This document shows, piece after piece, positions 15,879 to 24,833 of a DNA stretch of 64,000 nt (within the stretch, counting starts at the first letter, position 1; each line of letters starts with the position of its first letter). The notes below the pieces were generated by a model. The model was not told the DNA's origin. It ran no database searches and was given only the letters and a program-made list of their open reading frames with translations. The DNA comes from JAJDUF01 sp965238265 (GTDB taxonomy: Bacteria > Chloroflexota > UBA11872 > UBA12225 > JAJDUF01). Position numbers and translations under genes: made by a program. Where the stretch lies: contig OZ250185.1 in the NCBI GenBank assembly GCA_965238265.1, positions 2,170,001 through 2,234,000 on the forward strand, written 5' to 3'.

Positions 15879-18752
15879 ATGAATAGAAGAGCCGTCCTGT
15901 TCTCCGTCGCGGCCCTAGTCGCCCTGCTCATTGGCGGCGTCGGTGCGCTCGTCGGACTGTACATAGACTGGCTGTGGTTCGACAGTGTGGGCTATCTCTT
16001 TGTCTTCCAAACGATGCTCACCGCGCGTGTCCTGCTCTTCGTAGCCGGCACGCTGCTCTTCTGGATCATTCTGCTTCCCAACGTCCTGCTGGCGCTGCGC
16101 CTGGCGCTACGCTCCGTCGAACGTCTCCCGATCCGCGTGCTGCAAAATGAAGCGGTTGAGCAGCTGCTGGGCGGCCCGGCGCAGGTACAGCCCCTGGTGC
16201 GGCTGGCCGGACAAGCGGTGCTCTTGGGCGGTCTGCTCGTCGGGGTTGTGCTCGGTCTTAGCGCTGCGGCGCAATGGCCAGCGGTCCTGCGCTTTCTCAA
16301 CGCGACATCGTTCGGGATGTCCGACCCGGTCTTTGGCGAGGACTTGAGCTTCTACATCTTCCAGCTGCCGGTGATCCGTTCGGCGGTGAACTGGCTCCTC
16401 GCCGCAGTAGCCCTGGTCGGAGCCGGGGTGCTTGCCATCTACGCCGTCGCCCTCTACCTCGCTGACCCTAGTCTGCAGCACCTCCGATTTATGCTCCTGG
16501 GGCGTGGCCGGCCAGCCCGTGCCCACGCCATGATCCTGCTCGCCCTACTGGCGCTCATTGTGGCGGCTATCGTGTGGTTTCAGGGCTACGACGTGCTCTA
16601 TCGGGCGCGCGATCAGTTCTTCGGCGCTGGCTACACCGATGTGTTCTTCCGACTGCCCGCCCTGCGGGTCATGGCCGGGTCCTTCGTCCTTCTGGCGGTG
16701 CTGATCCTGGCTTCCATTCCCCGCGTGGACTACGTGCTCCCGCTAGGGGGGCTGGTCATTACGGCGCTGGTGCTCGTCATCGGTCTGGTGGTGCTCCCGG
16801 CCGTTGTCCAGCGGGTGCGGGTTGACCCGGCCGAGCTGTCGCGAGAGGCCCCCTTTATCGCCAACTCGATCCGGCTGACGCGGCTGGGCTTCGCGCTGGA
16901 TCGGATCGAGGAGCGCACGTTTACGGCGAATGAAATGGTGCAGGCCAGTGAGATCAGGTCGGCCCAGCAAACGGTGGCGAACGTGCGGCTCTGGGACCCG
17001 CGCCCGTTGCGCGACACCTATAACCAGATTCAGGCCATCCGCCTGTATTACAGCTTTGATGATGTAGACGTGGACCGCTATGAGCTTGACGGGACGATCC
17101 GGCAGGTCATGATCGGTGCCAGGGAGCTTGATCCCGACCGGCTCCCGGCACAGGCCGCCACGTGGCAAAATCGTCACCTGCAATTCACGCACGGCTATGG
17201 GGCCGTGATGAGTCCGGTGAACGAGGTATCGCCGGAGGGGCTGCCGCACCTGCTACTCAAGGACATCCCGCCGGAGGGGGTACTCCCCCTGAGCCGCCCG
17301 GAGATCTACTATGGCATGCAGACCCACTGGTACGTTGCGGTGCGTACCGGCGAACAAGAATTCGACTATCCGCGCGGCGACGAGAATGTATACACGACCT
17401 ATGAAGGTCAAAGCGGAATACGGCTCGGCTCGGTGTTCCGCCGCTTGCTGCTCGCCTGGCACTTGCGCGAGCTGAATATACTCACCAGTCCGCATCTGCG
17501 GAGCGATAGTCTGTTGCTCATGCGGCGCAACGTGCCGGAGCGCGTGCGTCGCATTGCGCCGTTCCTCCGGCTGGACCGTGACCCGTACCTCGTCATAGCC
17601 GATGAGCGCCTGGTCTGGATCGTAGACGCCTATACAACCACCGACCGGCTCCCTTACGCCCAGCCGGTGACTGAGATCATCGCCGAACACATGGCGCTGC
17701 AACCCACCGATCTCCAGGCTCCTGGGGAATCTCAGGAGTCGCAGCCAACGGCTCCCACGGGTGTTCGAGCGCCTAGACGGACCAGGTCCTTCAACTACAT
17801 TCGCAACAGCGTCAAAGTCGTGGTTGACGCCTACGACGGGACGGTCACTCTCTACGCCGCCGAGCCGGACGAGCCGCTCCTGCGGACGCAGCAGCGCATC
17901 TATCCGGGGCTGGTGCGCCCGCTCACGGAGCTGCCCGAATCGCTACGCAAGCACATCCGCTATCCCGAGGACCTCTTCCGTGTCCAGGCCGAAGTGTTCC
18001 TGACCTACCATATGCGCGATCCGCAAGTCTTCTACAACCGCGAGGACCAGTGGCAGGTGGCAATGGAATCCTTCGCTGACCAGCGGGTCCTCGTTGAGCC
18101 GTACTACGTCATCATGCGGTTGCCCGATGAGCCGAAAGAAGAGTTCTTGCTCATGCTGCCCTTCACGCCGGCGGCGAAAGACAACATGATCGCGTGGCTG
18201 GCGGCGCGATCCGATGGCGAAAACTACGGCACCCTGCTGCTCTACAAGTTCCCCAAGGAACGCCTGATTTTCGGCCCCATGCAGATCGAGGCGCGGATTG
18301 ACCAGAACCCGGAAATCTCGGCGCAGCTTACCCTTTGGAACCAAGGTGGCTCCAGGGTCATTCGCGGCAATCTGCTGGTCATTCCGGTGGGCAACTCCAC
18401 GCTCTACGTCGAGCCGGTCTATTTGCAGGCCGAACAAGGCCGCCTCCCCGAGCTCAAGCGCGTCGTCGTCGCGACCGGCAATCGGCTCGTGATGGAGCCG
18501 ACGCTCGATGCTGCTCTCGCCCAGATCTTCGGTCAGTCGGTGGTGGAAAGCCTCTTTCCTAGTGTCGGGGCGTCTGCCACGCCGTCCGCAGGCCAAGCCC
18601 TGGAGGGGGCCACAGTCTCCGAGTTGGCCGCCCAGGCACAGCGGCATTACGAGCAAGCGCAGCAAGCCTTGCGCGACGGTCAATGGGCCGAGTTCGGCAA
18701 GCAGCTCGAAGAGCTAGGCCGCGTGCTGTCCGCTCTGGACCAGTCGCAGTAG
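15879..18752 (+). CDS. UPF0182 family large membrane protein
   Basis: 957 aa. About seven transmembrane helices occupy residues 1-310, the first two being SVAALVALLIGGVGALVGLY and the following region. A large extracytoplasmic domain (about 320-860) and a C-terminal coiled stretch (about 905-950, QAQRHYEQAQQALRDGQW) follow. Conserved family segments include DPRPLRDTYNQIQAIRLYY and YYVIMRLPDEPKEEFLLMLPFTPA. UPF0182 (COG1615) is found mainly in Actinobacteria, Chloroflexota and Cyanobacteria, and its function is unknown. The start is chosen for the AGAGGCG sequence upstream and the hydrophobic N-terminus. It is 45 bp after the metallopeptidase gene. Confidence 0.93.
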   Translation: MNRRAVLFSVAALVALLIGGVGALVGLYIDWLWFDSVGYLFVFQTMLTARVLLFVAGTLLFWIILLPNVLLALRLALRSVERLPIRVLQNEAVEQLLGGPAQVQPLVRLAGQAVLLGGLLVGVVLGLSAAAQWPAVLRFLNATSFGMSDPVFGEDLSFYIFQLPVIRSAVNWLLAAVALVGAGVLAIYAVALYLADPSLQHLRFMLLGRGRPARAHAMILLALLALIVAAIVWFQGYDVLYRARDQFFGAGYTDVFFRLPALRVMAGSFVLLAVLILASIPRVDYVLPLGGLVITALVLVIGLVVLPAVVQRVRVDPAELSREAPFIANSIRLTRLGFALDRIEERTFTANEMVQASEIRSAQQTVANVRLWDPRPLRDTYNQIQAIRLYYSFDDVDVDRYELDGTIRQVMIGARELDPDRLPAQAATWQNRHLQFTHGYGAVMSPVNEVSPEGLPHLLLKDIPPEGVLPLSRPEIYYGMQTHWYVAVRTGEQEFDYPRGDENVYTTYEGQSGIRLGSVFRRLLLAWHLRELNILTSPHLRSDSLLLMRRNVPERVRRIAPFLRLDRDPYLVIADERLVWIVDAYTTTDRLPYAQPVTEIIAEHMALQPTDLQAPGESQESQPTAPTGVRAPRRTRSFNYIRNSVKVVVDAYDGTVTLYAAEPDEPLLRTQQRIYPGLVRPLTELPESLRKHIRYPEDLFRVQAEVFLTYHMRDPQVFYNREDQWQVAMESFADQRVLVEPYYVIMRLPDEPKEEFLLMLPFTPAAKDNMIAWLAARSDGENYGTLLLYKFPKERLIFGPMQIEARIDQNPEISAQLTLWNQGGSRVIRGNLLVIPVGNSTLYVEPVYLQAEQGRLPELKRVVVATGNRLVMEPTLDAALAQIFGQSVVESLFPSVGASATPSAGQALEGATVSELAAQAQRHYEQAQQALRDGQWAEFGKQLEELGRVLSALDQSQ

Positions 18753-19083
18753 TGCGCCGCCCGCCCCATAGCCCCCTCCCGGAAGGCTTTTGGGGGCCAC
18801 AGAGAGCACAGAGTAGGGGCGCAGCACGCTGCGCCCGTCCCCCTGCGAAGCGGGGGGGCCATAGGGGGCCTATATCCCCTTCGGCCCCCCTGACAAGGGC
18901 AGGTGTTTCGGCCGGAGGTGGGCCGGACCTAACCCCCGGCCCCTTCCCCTGCGCCGGCCACGCTAGGCTCTGGTGACATTTTCCGGTCATTCCCGCGCAA
19001 GCGGGAATCCAGGGCGGGTGCGCTGGCTGCGGCCCCAAGCGCCGGGGTGAGGGATGGCGATTATCAAGGTTTTGCTCCATATC
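18753..19083. repeat. Cluster of dispersed repeats
   Basis: Contains GGAAGGCTTTTGGGGG-CACAGAG (18780-18812, related to 60111-60143), GGGGCGCAGCA-CGCTGCGCCCGTCC (18816-18842, related to 23063-23092), a CTAACCCCCGGCCCCTTCCC block (about 18930) and a GTCATTCCCGCGCAAGCGGG hairpin (18986-19010). No coding signal is seen. Confidence 0.75.
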
Positions 19084-19144
19084 TTGACAAATCTTCATCT
19101 TGACATTAAAGTATAGTAAAGATCATCCAATTTTCTTGGATGAT
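19084..19144 (+). promoter_or_regulatory. Promoter and downstream inverted repeat of the DUF4097 gene
   Basis: -35 TTGACA (19084-19089), 17-bp spacer, -10-like TAAAGT (19107-19112). Just after the expected start site is a perfect 9-bp inverted repeat ATCATCCAA (19122-19130) / TTGGATGAT (19136-19144) with a TTTTC loop. It could be an operator or an mRNA 5' hairpin. The ribosome-binding site AAAGGAG precedes the ATG at 19177. Confidence 0.55.
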
Positions 19145-19176
19145 GAGGGTCGGTCCAGCAACAAAGGAGTTGAACG

Positions 19177-20541
19177 ATGGCGACTGAGCGTATGCGGGTA
19201 CTGGAGTTGATTCGGGAGGAGAAGGTCTCCGTAGATGAAGGCGTGCGCTTACTCGAAGCGCTCGGAGACAAACGGGAGCCGGCACAGACGGCGCCGGCTC
19301 GAGAGCGACCATTCGGAGCAGACTTCGTGCAAGAGATCAAGGCCAACGTTGGCCGCGTCCTCTCCGAAGACACGATGGAAGACCTCAACAAGACAGTCAG
19401 TAAGGTCGTGTCCACCGTCACCAAGGCCGTCGGTCCCCGTATCAGGCAGGATGCGGCGACGGGCCGCCGCAGTCGTGAGCAGCGCCTGGCGGCGGGCTGG
19501 CAGCCGCTGGCCGCTGAAGATGGCCAGGTACCGGTCTCGCTGGCCGGGCGGCTGCTGGTGGAGAGCGCCGGCGGCGGCCTCGTCATTGCCGCTCAACCAA
19601 CCACCGAAGCTCCCGCAGCAGACAGCAGCGCCGGCGAGACGGCTGCCCCGGCCGGTGCGGACGAGGGCACGCCGGCAGTCGAAACTCCCGAGGCCGCTGC
19701 CTGGGCGGAGGCCGGCGAGCCGGCCCCGGAAGCGAGCGCCTGGGCCGCTGCCACCGCGGAGCAATCGAGCGGCGAGGCCGGTGGGGGGCCGGAAGCCATC
19801 GCGACGGTTGAGCCACTCTCCGAGGGTCGCAATTGGGATTGGTATGCCCTGCGCCGGGGCACCGACGTCATCATTGCGGCCTACCCGACAGCGCCGGAGG
19901 ACCGACAGGTGCCGACGTTGAAGGTGACGGTGCCGGCCCGGCTGGCGGAGATTGCCGCGCGGACCGGTGGTGGCGGTATCGAGACCGAGCGCCTGGATAG
20001 TCCGCTCGACGCTCGGACGAGCGGCGGCAACATCGAGATCAAGGATCATGGCCGCCAGCCTGTCACTGCCCGCGCAAGTGGCGGCCACGTCGCTTTCACC
20101 GGGAACCCGTCGCTGGTGAAGCTCCGCACCAGCGGGGGGAACGTCCACTTCGCTGGTAACGCGCAGGAGTTTAACGTCAAGACGGCGGGCGGCAACCTGC
20201 GGCTCGCGGGACGGGTCGAGAGCTTCACCGCGCGCACAGCTGGGGGCAATATCGCTATCGAAGGCGCGCGCTTGACCGCGGGCACCCACAGCGCACGAGC
20301 CGCCGGCGGGCAGATCAAGGTCTTGCTGGCCGAGGATTCGTCAGTGCGTATCCGGGCCGGTGCATTGGGCGGCGGCGTCCACGTAGACTTGCCGGCTGCT
20401 GTGAGTGAGAGCACGAGGCAGGGGCCGCCATACCGGCGCTATCGCGGCACGCTGGGGGAGGGAACAGCCGACCTGGACTTGAGATCGGTGGGTGGTTCCA
20501 TCGAGATCGGGATGCTGCCCACCGAGGCGACGGCAGACTAA
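19177..20541 (+). CDS. DUF4097 beta-helix protein with YvlB-type N-terminus
   Basis: 454 aa. The first 30 residues (MRVLELIREEKVSVDEGVRLLEAL) form the small helical module found at the N-terminus of YvlB/LiaX-like proteins. A low-complexity Ala/Glu/Pro linker covers about 130-215. Residues 240-450 are a run of short G-rich beta rungs (ARTSGGNIEI, ARASGGHVAF, LRTSGGNVHF, VKTAGGNLRL, ARTAGGNIAI) typical of DUF4097 putative adhesins. Bacillus relatives belong to the envelope-stress (LiaRS/phage-shock) network, so a stress role is inferred. There is no signal peptide. The strong palindrome in the 5' leader suggests dedicated control. Confidence 0.8.
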   Translation: MATERMRVLELIREEKVSVDEGVRLLEALGDKREPAQTAPARERPFGADFVQEIKANVGRVLSEDTMEDLNKTVSKVVSTVTKAVGPRIRQDAATGRRSREQRLAAGWQPLAAEDGQVPVSLAGRLLVESAGGGLVIAAQPTTEAPAADSSAGETAAPAGADEGTPAVETPEAAAWAEAGEPAPEASAWAAATAEQSSGEAGGGPEAIATVEPLSEGRNWDWYALRRGTDVIIAAYPTAPEDRQVPTLKVTVPARLAEIAARTGGGGIETERLDSPLDARTSGGNIEIKDHGRQPVTARASGGHVAFTGNPSLVKLRTSGGNVHFAGNAQEFNVKTAGGNLRLAGRVESFTARTAGGNIAIEGARLTAGTHSARAAGGQIKVLLAEDSSVRIRAGALGGGVHVDLPAAVSESTRQGPPYRRYRGTLGEGTADLDLRSVGGSIEIGMLPTEATAD

Positions 20542-20780
20542 CCGGGGGCCGCGGCTTAACTCCTCACCCCCCGGCCCCCTCTCCACATGATATGGAGAGG
20601 GGGAGTCTGCCGAAAGCGGACGGGGGGCGCCGGCAGGAAGCGCCGGTGGTGCCCTCGATTCCTCATGCAGTGCTCAAAGTTCGCTAGAGTAGCAGGTCGG
20701 TATAATCCGTAGCGTCGGCAGCCGATGGCGGGCACATTTGGTGGCACAAATGCCTGCCGCTGGCGCGAGAGGATGGCAGG
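20542..20780. repeat. Palindromic repeat, then a candidate -10 for the next gene
   Basis: 20560-20602 contains CCCCCTCTCCACATGATA and its complement around TGGAGAGGGGG, a perfect hairpin related to 23180-23221. A consensus TATAAT is at 20701-20706 without a clear -35. Confidence 0.6.
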
Positions 20781-21533
20781 ATGGCTGTAGTAACGATTGC
20801 CCGTCAGGAAGGTGCCTGGGGTGAAGAGGTGGCGGCGAAAGTGGCCGACCGCCTCTCGGCTCAACTCGTAGATCAGCAGCTCCTCGACCTTGCTGCGGCT
20901 CATTCCGGTATTCCCGTGGCAGTGCTCGCCTCGATGGATGAGCGCGGACGGAGCCTGTGGCGGCATCCGTCGGACCTCTGGCGCACGGTGCCGGTGCCGC
21001 TGCCGGATGCCGAGCATGCGGAGCATCACGGGAGGCCGGAGACGCGCTATCCACCGACGGGGCCGGTAGCAACGCATGCGCTCGATGTTCGACCCACCGC
21101 CTATTGGGCCGCGGAGCACTATCAGCAGCTAATCGGTGAGACGATCAGAACGGTAGCCGACGAGACGAGCCAAGGCCATGTGGTCATTGTCGGACGCGGC
21201 GGGCAATGCGCGCTGGGGCCGGCGGCGGGTACCGTCCACGCGCTCCTTGTGGCGCCGTTCGATCTCCGCGTTGACCGCGTGTGCCGGACTACCGGCGCCG
21301 ACCAGCGCAGCGCCGCAGCGCGGGTGAAACGCAGCGACCGCGACCGCAAAGCGTTTCACCGGCAGGCGGGAGGCGTGAGCTGGCTCGACGCGACGCTGTA
21401 CGACTACATTATCAGCACGGAGCGGGTGAGCGCGGACCTTGCGGCCGACCTGTTGAGCGCCGCTGCCCACGCGGCGCCACCCTACCAGCCGAACGCCGCG
21501 CTTATGGCCGCAGCGGCTCCGGCGGCGTACTAA
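20781..21533 (+). CDS. Cytidylate kinase-like family protein
   Basis: 250 aa, Cytidylate_kin2-type P-loop fold. The N-terminus is VTIARQEGAWGEEVAAKVADRL, in which the usual nucleotide-binding loop is replaced by the family's SREYGSGG-like stretch. Other conserved elements are VVIVGRGGQCAL, the AxxxR-rich lid region RVCRTTGADQRSAAARVKRSDRDRKAFHRQ, and YDYIISTERVS near the end. Members are presumed nucleotide kinases of unknown substrate. An insertion of about 30 residues (LWRHPSDLWRTVPVPLP and following) is rich in Pro and His. It lies upstream of recA, separated by 336 bp. Confidence 0.82.
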   Translation: MAVVTIARQEGAWGEEVAAKVADRLSAQLVDQQLLDLAAAHSGIPVAVLASMDERGRSLWRHPSDLWRTVPVPLPDAEHAEHHGRPETRYPPTGPVATHALDVRPTAYWAAEHYQQLIGETIRTVADETSQGHVVIVGRGGQCALGPAAGTVHALLVAPFDLRVDRVCRTTGADQRSAAARVKRSDRDRKAFHRQAGGVSWLDATLYDYIISTERVSADLAADLLSAAAHAAPPYQPNAALMAAAAPAAY

Positions 21534-21797
21534 CGCTCCGGTGACATGGCCCGGCCATTCCCGTGCCGTTGCCTGGACATTCCCATGGCGGTTCGTCGTC
21601 ATTCCTGCGAAAGCGGGAATCCAGGGCCGGTGCGCTGCCCGCTGTCCCAGGTGCCCGGATTCCGGCATCCGCTACGCCGCAACCGCCCCCGGGCTAGTTC
21701 GTTCCCCTTGGCAGACCGCAGCAAACTCTGTGCTTCCGGACCGTGCGACCCATGCAGCAGCGGCGTGTGCCGGGGAGGCCGCAGTGACCACCGAGAC
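21534..21797. repeat. Gene-free stretch with a GTCATTCC-type repeat upstream of the recA promoter
   Basis: A repeat of the GTCATTCCTGCGAAAGCGGGAAT type lies at 21597-21620. A partial second half (GGATTCCGGCATCCGCTACG) follows at 21657-21676. No gene is seen. Confidence 0.65.
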
Positions 21798-21826
21798 TTG
21801 CCAATTGACCAAATGTTCTATAGAAT
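21798..21826 (+). promoter_or_regulatory. recA promoter with LexA-like operator
   Basis: -35 TTGCCA (21798-21803), 17-bp spacer, -10 TAGAAT (21821-21826). The spacer holds GACCAAATGTTC (21807-21818), one mismatch from GAAC-N4-GTTC, placed like the exact site upstream of the radical SAM gene. Confidence 0.7.
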
Positions 21827-21869
21827 TAAGCATCAGTTGCTGGCCGCAGGTTGCGAGTAGGAAAGGACG

Positions 21870-22964
21870 ATGGCGATGGCAAAGAGCGCGGCAGTCAAGG
21901 TGCGCCCAGATCAGCTGAACGGGAAACAGTCAGGCAAGAAGCAGCGCGAACGGGATCAGGCAGTGGACCAAGCGATCAGCCAGATCGAACGCCAGTTCGG
22001 TAAAGGCTCGATCATGTGGCTGGGAGACGCCGGTACCCGGTTGAGCACCAGTGTCATCCCGACTGGTATTATTTCGCTCGATATCGTGCTGGGGATTGGC
22101 GGTCTGCCCCGCGGTCGTGTGATCGAGATTTATGGCCCGGAGGGCGGTGGGAAGACGACACTCGCGTTGAACGCAGTCGCCTCGGCACAACAGGCTGGCG
22201 GGGTTGCTGCCTTCGTTGATGCGGAACACGCGCTCGACCCGGTGTGGGCCGGCACCTGTGGCGTGGACGTTGAGCACCTGCTGGTCTCGCAGCCGGACAC
22301 CGGGGAGCAGGCGCTGGAAATCACCGAGATGTTGGTGCGTAGTGGTGGCGTGGATATGGTCGTCGTTGACTCCGTGGCGGCGCTCGTGCCACGGGCAGAG
22401 ATCGAAGGGGACATGGGCGACTCACTGCCAGGTATGCAAGCCCGTCTTATGTCCCAGGCTTTGCGTAAGCTCACGGCTGCGATCTCCAAGGGCCATGCGG
22501 TCGTCATCTTCATCAACCAGATCAGGGAAAAGATCGGGGTGATGTTCGGTAATCCGGAGACCACGCCCGGTGGCCGCGCGCTGAAGTTCTATTCGAGCAT
22601 GCGGCTAGAAATTCGCCGCGCCGAAACGTTGAAATCCGGGTCGGACAGCATCGGGATGCGTGCCAAGGTCACGGTCCGCAAGAATAAGCTGGCGCCACCG
22701 TTCCGCATCTGCGAGTTCGACATCATGTTCTCGGAGGGCGTATCGCGTTTCGGCGGTCTGCTCGATGTTGGGGTAGATATGGAGATTGTGCGGAAGGCCG
22801 GTGCGCACTACTCCTTTGGCGAGACGCGCCTGGGTATGGGGCGCGAGAACGCGAAGAACTATCTCAAGGAGCATGTGGAGGTGGCCAGCGAATTGGAGCG
22901 CCAAGTACGCGCTCGCGCCGACGACTTCCGCGGCGTTACCATCGCCACCGGCCGGAAATCCTAG
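21870..22964 (+). CDS. recA: Recombinase A
   Basis: 364-aa RecA: DNA strand exchange, homologous repair and LexA co-protease. The N-terminal helix is followed by FGKGSIMWLGD, the Walker A loop, VAAFVDAEHALDP, the Walker B region VDMVVVDSVAALVPRAEIEGDMGD, the L2 region INQIREKIGVMFGNPETTPGG and the C-terminal domain. Walker A reads GPEGGGKTT, where nearly all RecA proteins have GPESSGKTT. Lys and Thr are intact, so ATP binding should survive. The start could be the ATG at 21870 or 21876. An AGGAAAGGA sits upstream. The promoter contains an SOS-box-like palindrome. Confidence 0.98.
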   Translation: MAMAKSAAVKVRPDQLNGKQSGKKQRERDQAVDQAISQIERQFGKGSIMWLGDAGTRLSTSVIPTGIISLDIVLGIGGLPRGRVIEIYGPEGGGKTTLALNAVASAQQAGGVAAFVDAEHALDPVWAGTCGVDVEHLLVSQPDTGEQALEITEMLVRSGGVDMVVVDSVAALVPRAEIEGDMGDSLPGMQARLMSQALRKLTAAISKGHAVVIFINQIREKIGVMFGNPETTPGGRALKFYSSMRLEIRRAETLKSGSDSIGMRAKVTVRKNKLAPPFRICEFDIMFSEGVSRFGGLLDVGVDMEIVRKAGAHYSFGETRLGMGRENAKNYLKEHVEVASELERQVRARADDFRGVTIATGRKS

Positions 22965-23339
22965 GGCTTTGTCACTCGTTCTCCGAGCGGTGGCGCCAAG
23001 CCAACAGAGCCGTACCTACCCCTACCCCCCTCCCTCACAGGGGGTAGGTACAGGCCAAGTCGTAGGGGCGCAGCATGCTGCGCCCGTCCCCCCGCGCCTC
23101 GGCCCGGCCCTCACTCCGGCCCTCTCCCACTGGGAGAGGGGCCTGGATTCCCTCTTGCGCGGGAATGACGGGTGGCAGCCTCCCCCTCTCCACATGATGT
23201 GGAGAGGGGGCCGGGGGGTGAGGTGCGCCTACAAGCGGCCGGTTATCCCGTATACTCCTAGAGGCCGATCTTGCCGGCGCTCTAGCCGGTTGGCTGCGCT
23301 CGCAAAACATCGAGAAACCGTTGTAAGGGGAATGCCACC
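22965..23339. repeat. Cluster of four dispersed repeats between recA and the TatB-like gene
   Basis: CTACCCCTACCCCCCTCCCT with a reverse partner (23014-23050); GGGGCGCAGCATGCTGCGCCCGTCC (23065-23092); CCCTCTCCCACTGGGAGAGG (23119-23139); and CCCCCTCTCCACATGATGTGGAGAGGGGG (23183-23211). No gene is seen. A weak GTATACTCC-type -10 lies at about 23248. Confidence 0.7.
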
Positions 23340-24692
23340 TTGTTCGACATCGGCCCCATGGAGTTTGTCGTCATTCTGGTCGTGGCCCTGTTCGTCATTG
23401 GCCCGGAGCGCATTCCGGAGGTCGCACGGACTCTTGGGCGGTTCATCGGCCAACTTCGCCAGCTCGGCGGTGACATTGGCGATCCCATCCAACAGGTGCG
23501 GGAAGCGCTGCACGAAGGGATCCAAGAGGGCGAGGCGCTGGCGCACCAGATTCAGGCCGACGTTGAGGCTGCACAGGAGGACATCCGCACTGCTGCCTCT
23601 CTGGAAGACGACCCGGCGGCGGCCGCACAGCCGGCCATGGTGCAGCCGGCCGCGGCGACAGGCGTCGCTGCACCGGCGCCGGACTCTGCGGCCGCTGCGC
23701 TGAGGGATACCGCGAGGGAAGCGGCCGCGGTACTGTCCGCGAGCAGTGCGGCCACTGCCCCCCGCGACGATGACCTCACGGAAGCTGCTACCCCCATTGA
23801 TGACGCCGCCACCGGTGATGAGGAGCTTGATCCCGTGCAGCAGGCCATTGCAGCCATCGAAGCTAACGACGACTACGCGCCCATCGAGCCGGCGTTAGCT
23901 GAGGAAGAAACGAGCGACGGCGCTGCTGACGATGATACCTATGATCCGGTGCTAGACACCTTGGCGCGCAGGACTGGCAATCATCCTCAGGACACTGATG
24001 ATGCAGCCATGTCGGTCGGTCCTAGGGAAGAGCCGGACCCACAGGCCGGAGCCACCAAGAGTAGGGACGACGATGCGCCCACTGCGGCTGCCTCTGGTCA
24101 GGAGGAGCCGGCCGCGGCAGACGCCGGCGCGGCCACGGCGCCTGATACCGGAGGCGAGGCCACCGAGACATCGGCAGACCCAAAGACCGCTCCTGCGCTT
24201 CATGCAGACGGCTTGGCCGCTGCGACGGTCACCGACACGGACGTAAGTGACACGGAGGTACCGCTTTACACCGAGGTGGCGCTCCCGGCAACGCCTACGG
24301 AAACCGGCGACGAGCCAGGCCGTCTGCCGCCGGCCGATGGCGTGGCTGATTCCGGGGCAACCACCAGCGCTCCAGGCGCGCTACCGGCGGAGCTTCCACA
24401 AGCCGCCGCCCCATCGAGCGGCCTGATCGCAGCCGGTGAGTTGGACGGTGGCGGAGACTCAAGCGCTGTTGCAGTCGCGCAAGAGGACGCGGTGCGCGTC
24501 GCGCTGGAGCCATCGCTTTACGAGGCGTTGCAGGGCATGGACATCTCGCCTGAAGAGCGTGCCCGTGAGTTGATCGTGCTAGGCCTGTTCCGTGAAGGCC
24601 GTATGACCGCCGAACGTGCGGCCTGGCACCGGGGCCTGTCCGAGCAGGAATTCGACGATCTGCTGGCCTACAAAGGCATCAGCCAAACCTAA
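23340..24692 (+). CDS. TatA/B-like protein with long acidic linker and UPF0175-like C-terminus
   Basis: 450 aa with a TTG start preceded by AAGGGGA. Residues 1-60 are TatA/TatB-like: a membrane helix (FVVILVVALFVIGPERIPEVARTLGRF) and an amphipathic helix, as in the twin-arginine translocase. Residues 80-385 are a disordered Ala/Asp/Glu/Thr-rich region. The last 58 residues (DISPEERARELIVLGLFREGRMTAERAAWHRGLSEQEF...) resemble the UPF0175 helix-turn-helix domain found in small antitoxin-like proteins. A Tat component with such a tail is unusual. TatC is not in this window. The N-terminal call is confident, and the C-terminal assignment is by eye. Confidence 0.75.
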   Translation: MFDIGPMEFVVILVVALFVIGPERIPEVARTLGRFIGQLRQLGGDIGDPIQQVREALHEGIQEGEALAHQIQADVEAAQEDIRTAASLEDDPAAAAQPAMVQPAAATGVAAPAPDSAAAALRDTAREAAAVLSASSAATAPRDDDLTEAATPIDDAATGDEELDPVQQAIAAIEANDDYAPIEPALAEEETSDGAADDDTYDPVLDTLARRTGNHPQDTDDAAMSVGPREEPDPQAGATKSRDDDAPTAAASGQEEPAAADAGAATAPDTGGEATETSADPKTAPALHADGLAAATVTDTDVSDTEVPLYTEVALPATPTETGDEPGRLPPADGVADSGATTSAPGALPAELPQAAAPSSGLIAAGELDGGGDSSAVAVAQEDAVRVALEPSLYEALQGMDISPEERARELIVLGLFREGRMTAERAAWHRGLSEQEFDDLLAYKGISQT

Positions 24693-24833
24693 CTCGTGCC
24701 TGGTCGTCGTCCCTCAGTGCAATTCTCTGACGAGTCGCAGCCGAGATAATCCTAACGCTGCCGCTATCCCGTGAGCTACGACGCACCGGTGACCTTCGCA
24801 CTCAACTAGCGCCAGTGCGACCTTGACAACAGT

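Noticed and set aside
19084..19105. Second TTGACA (19100-19105) paired with TATAGT (19112-19117) as a promoter
   Set aside because: The spacing is only 6 bp. TTGACA at 19084 with TAAAGT at 19107 has the proper 17-bp spacer.
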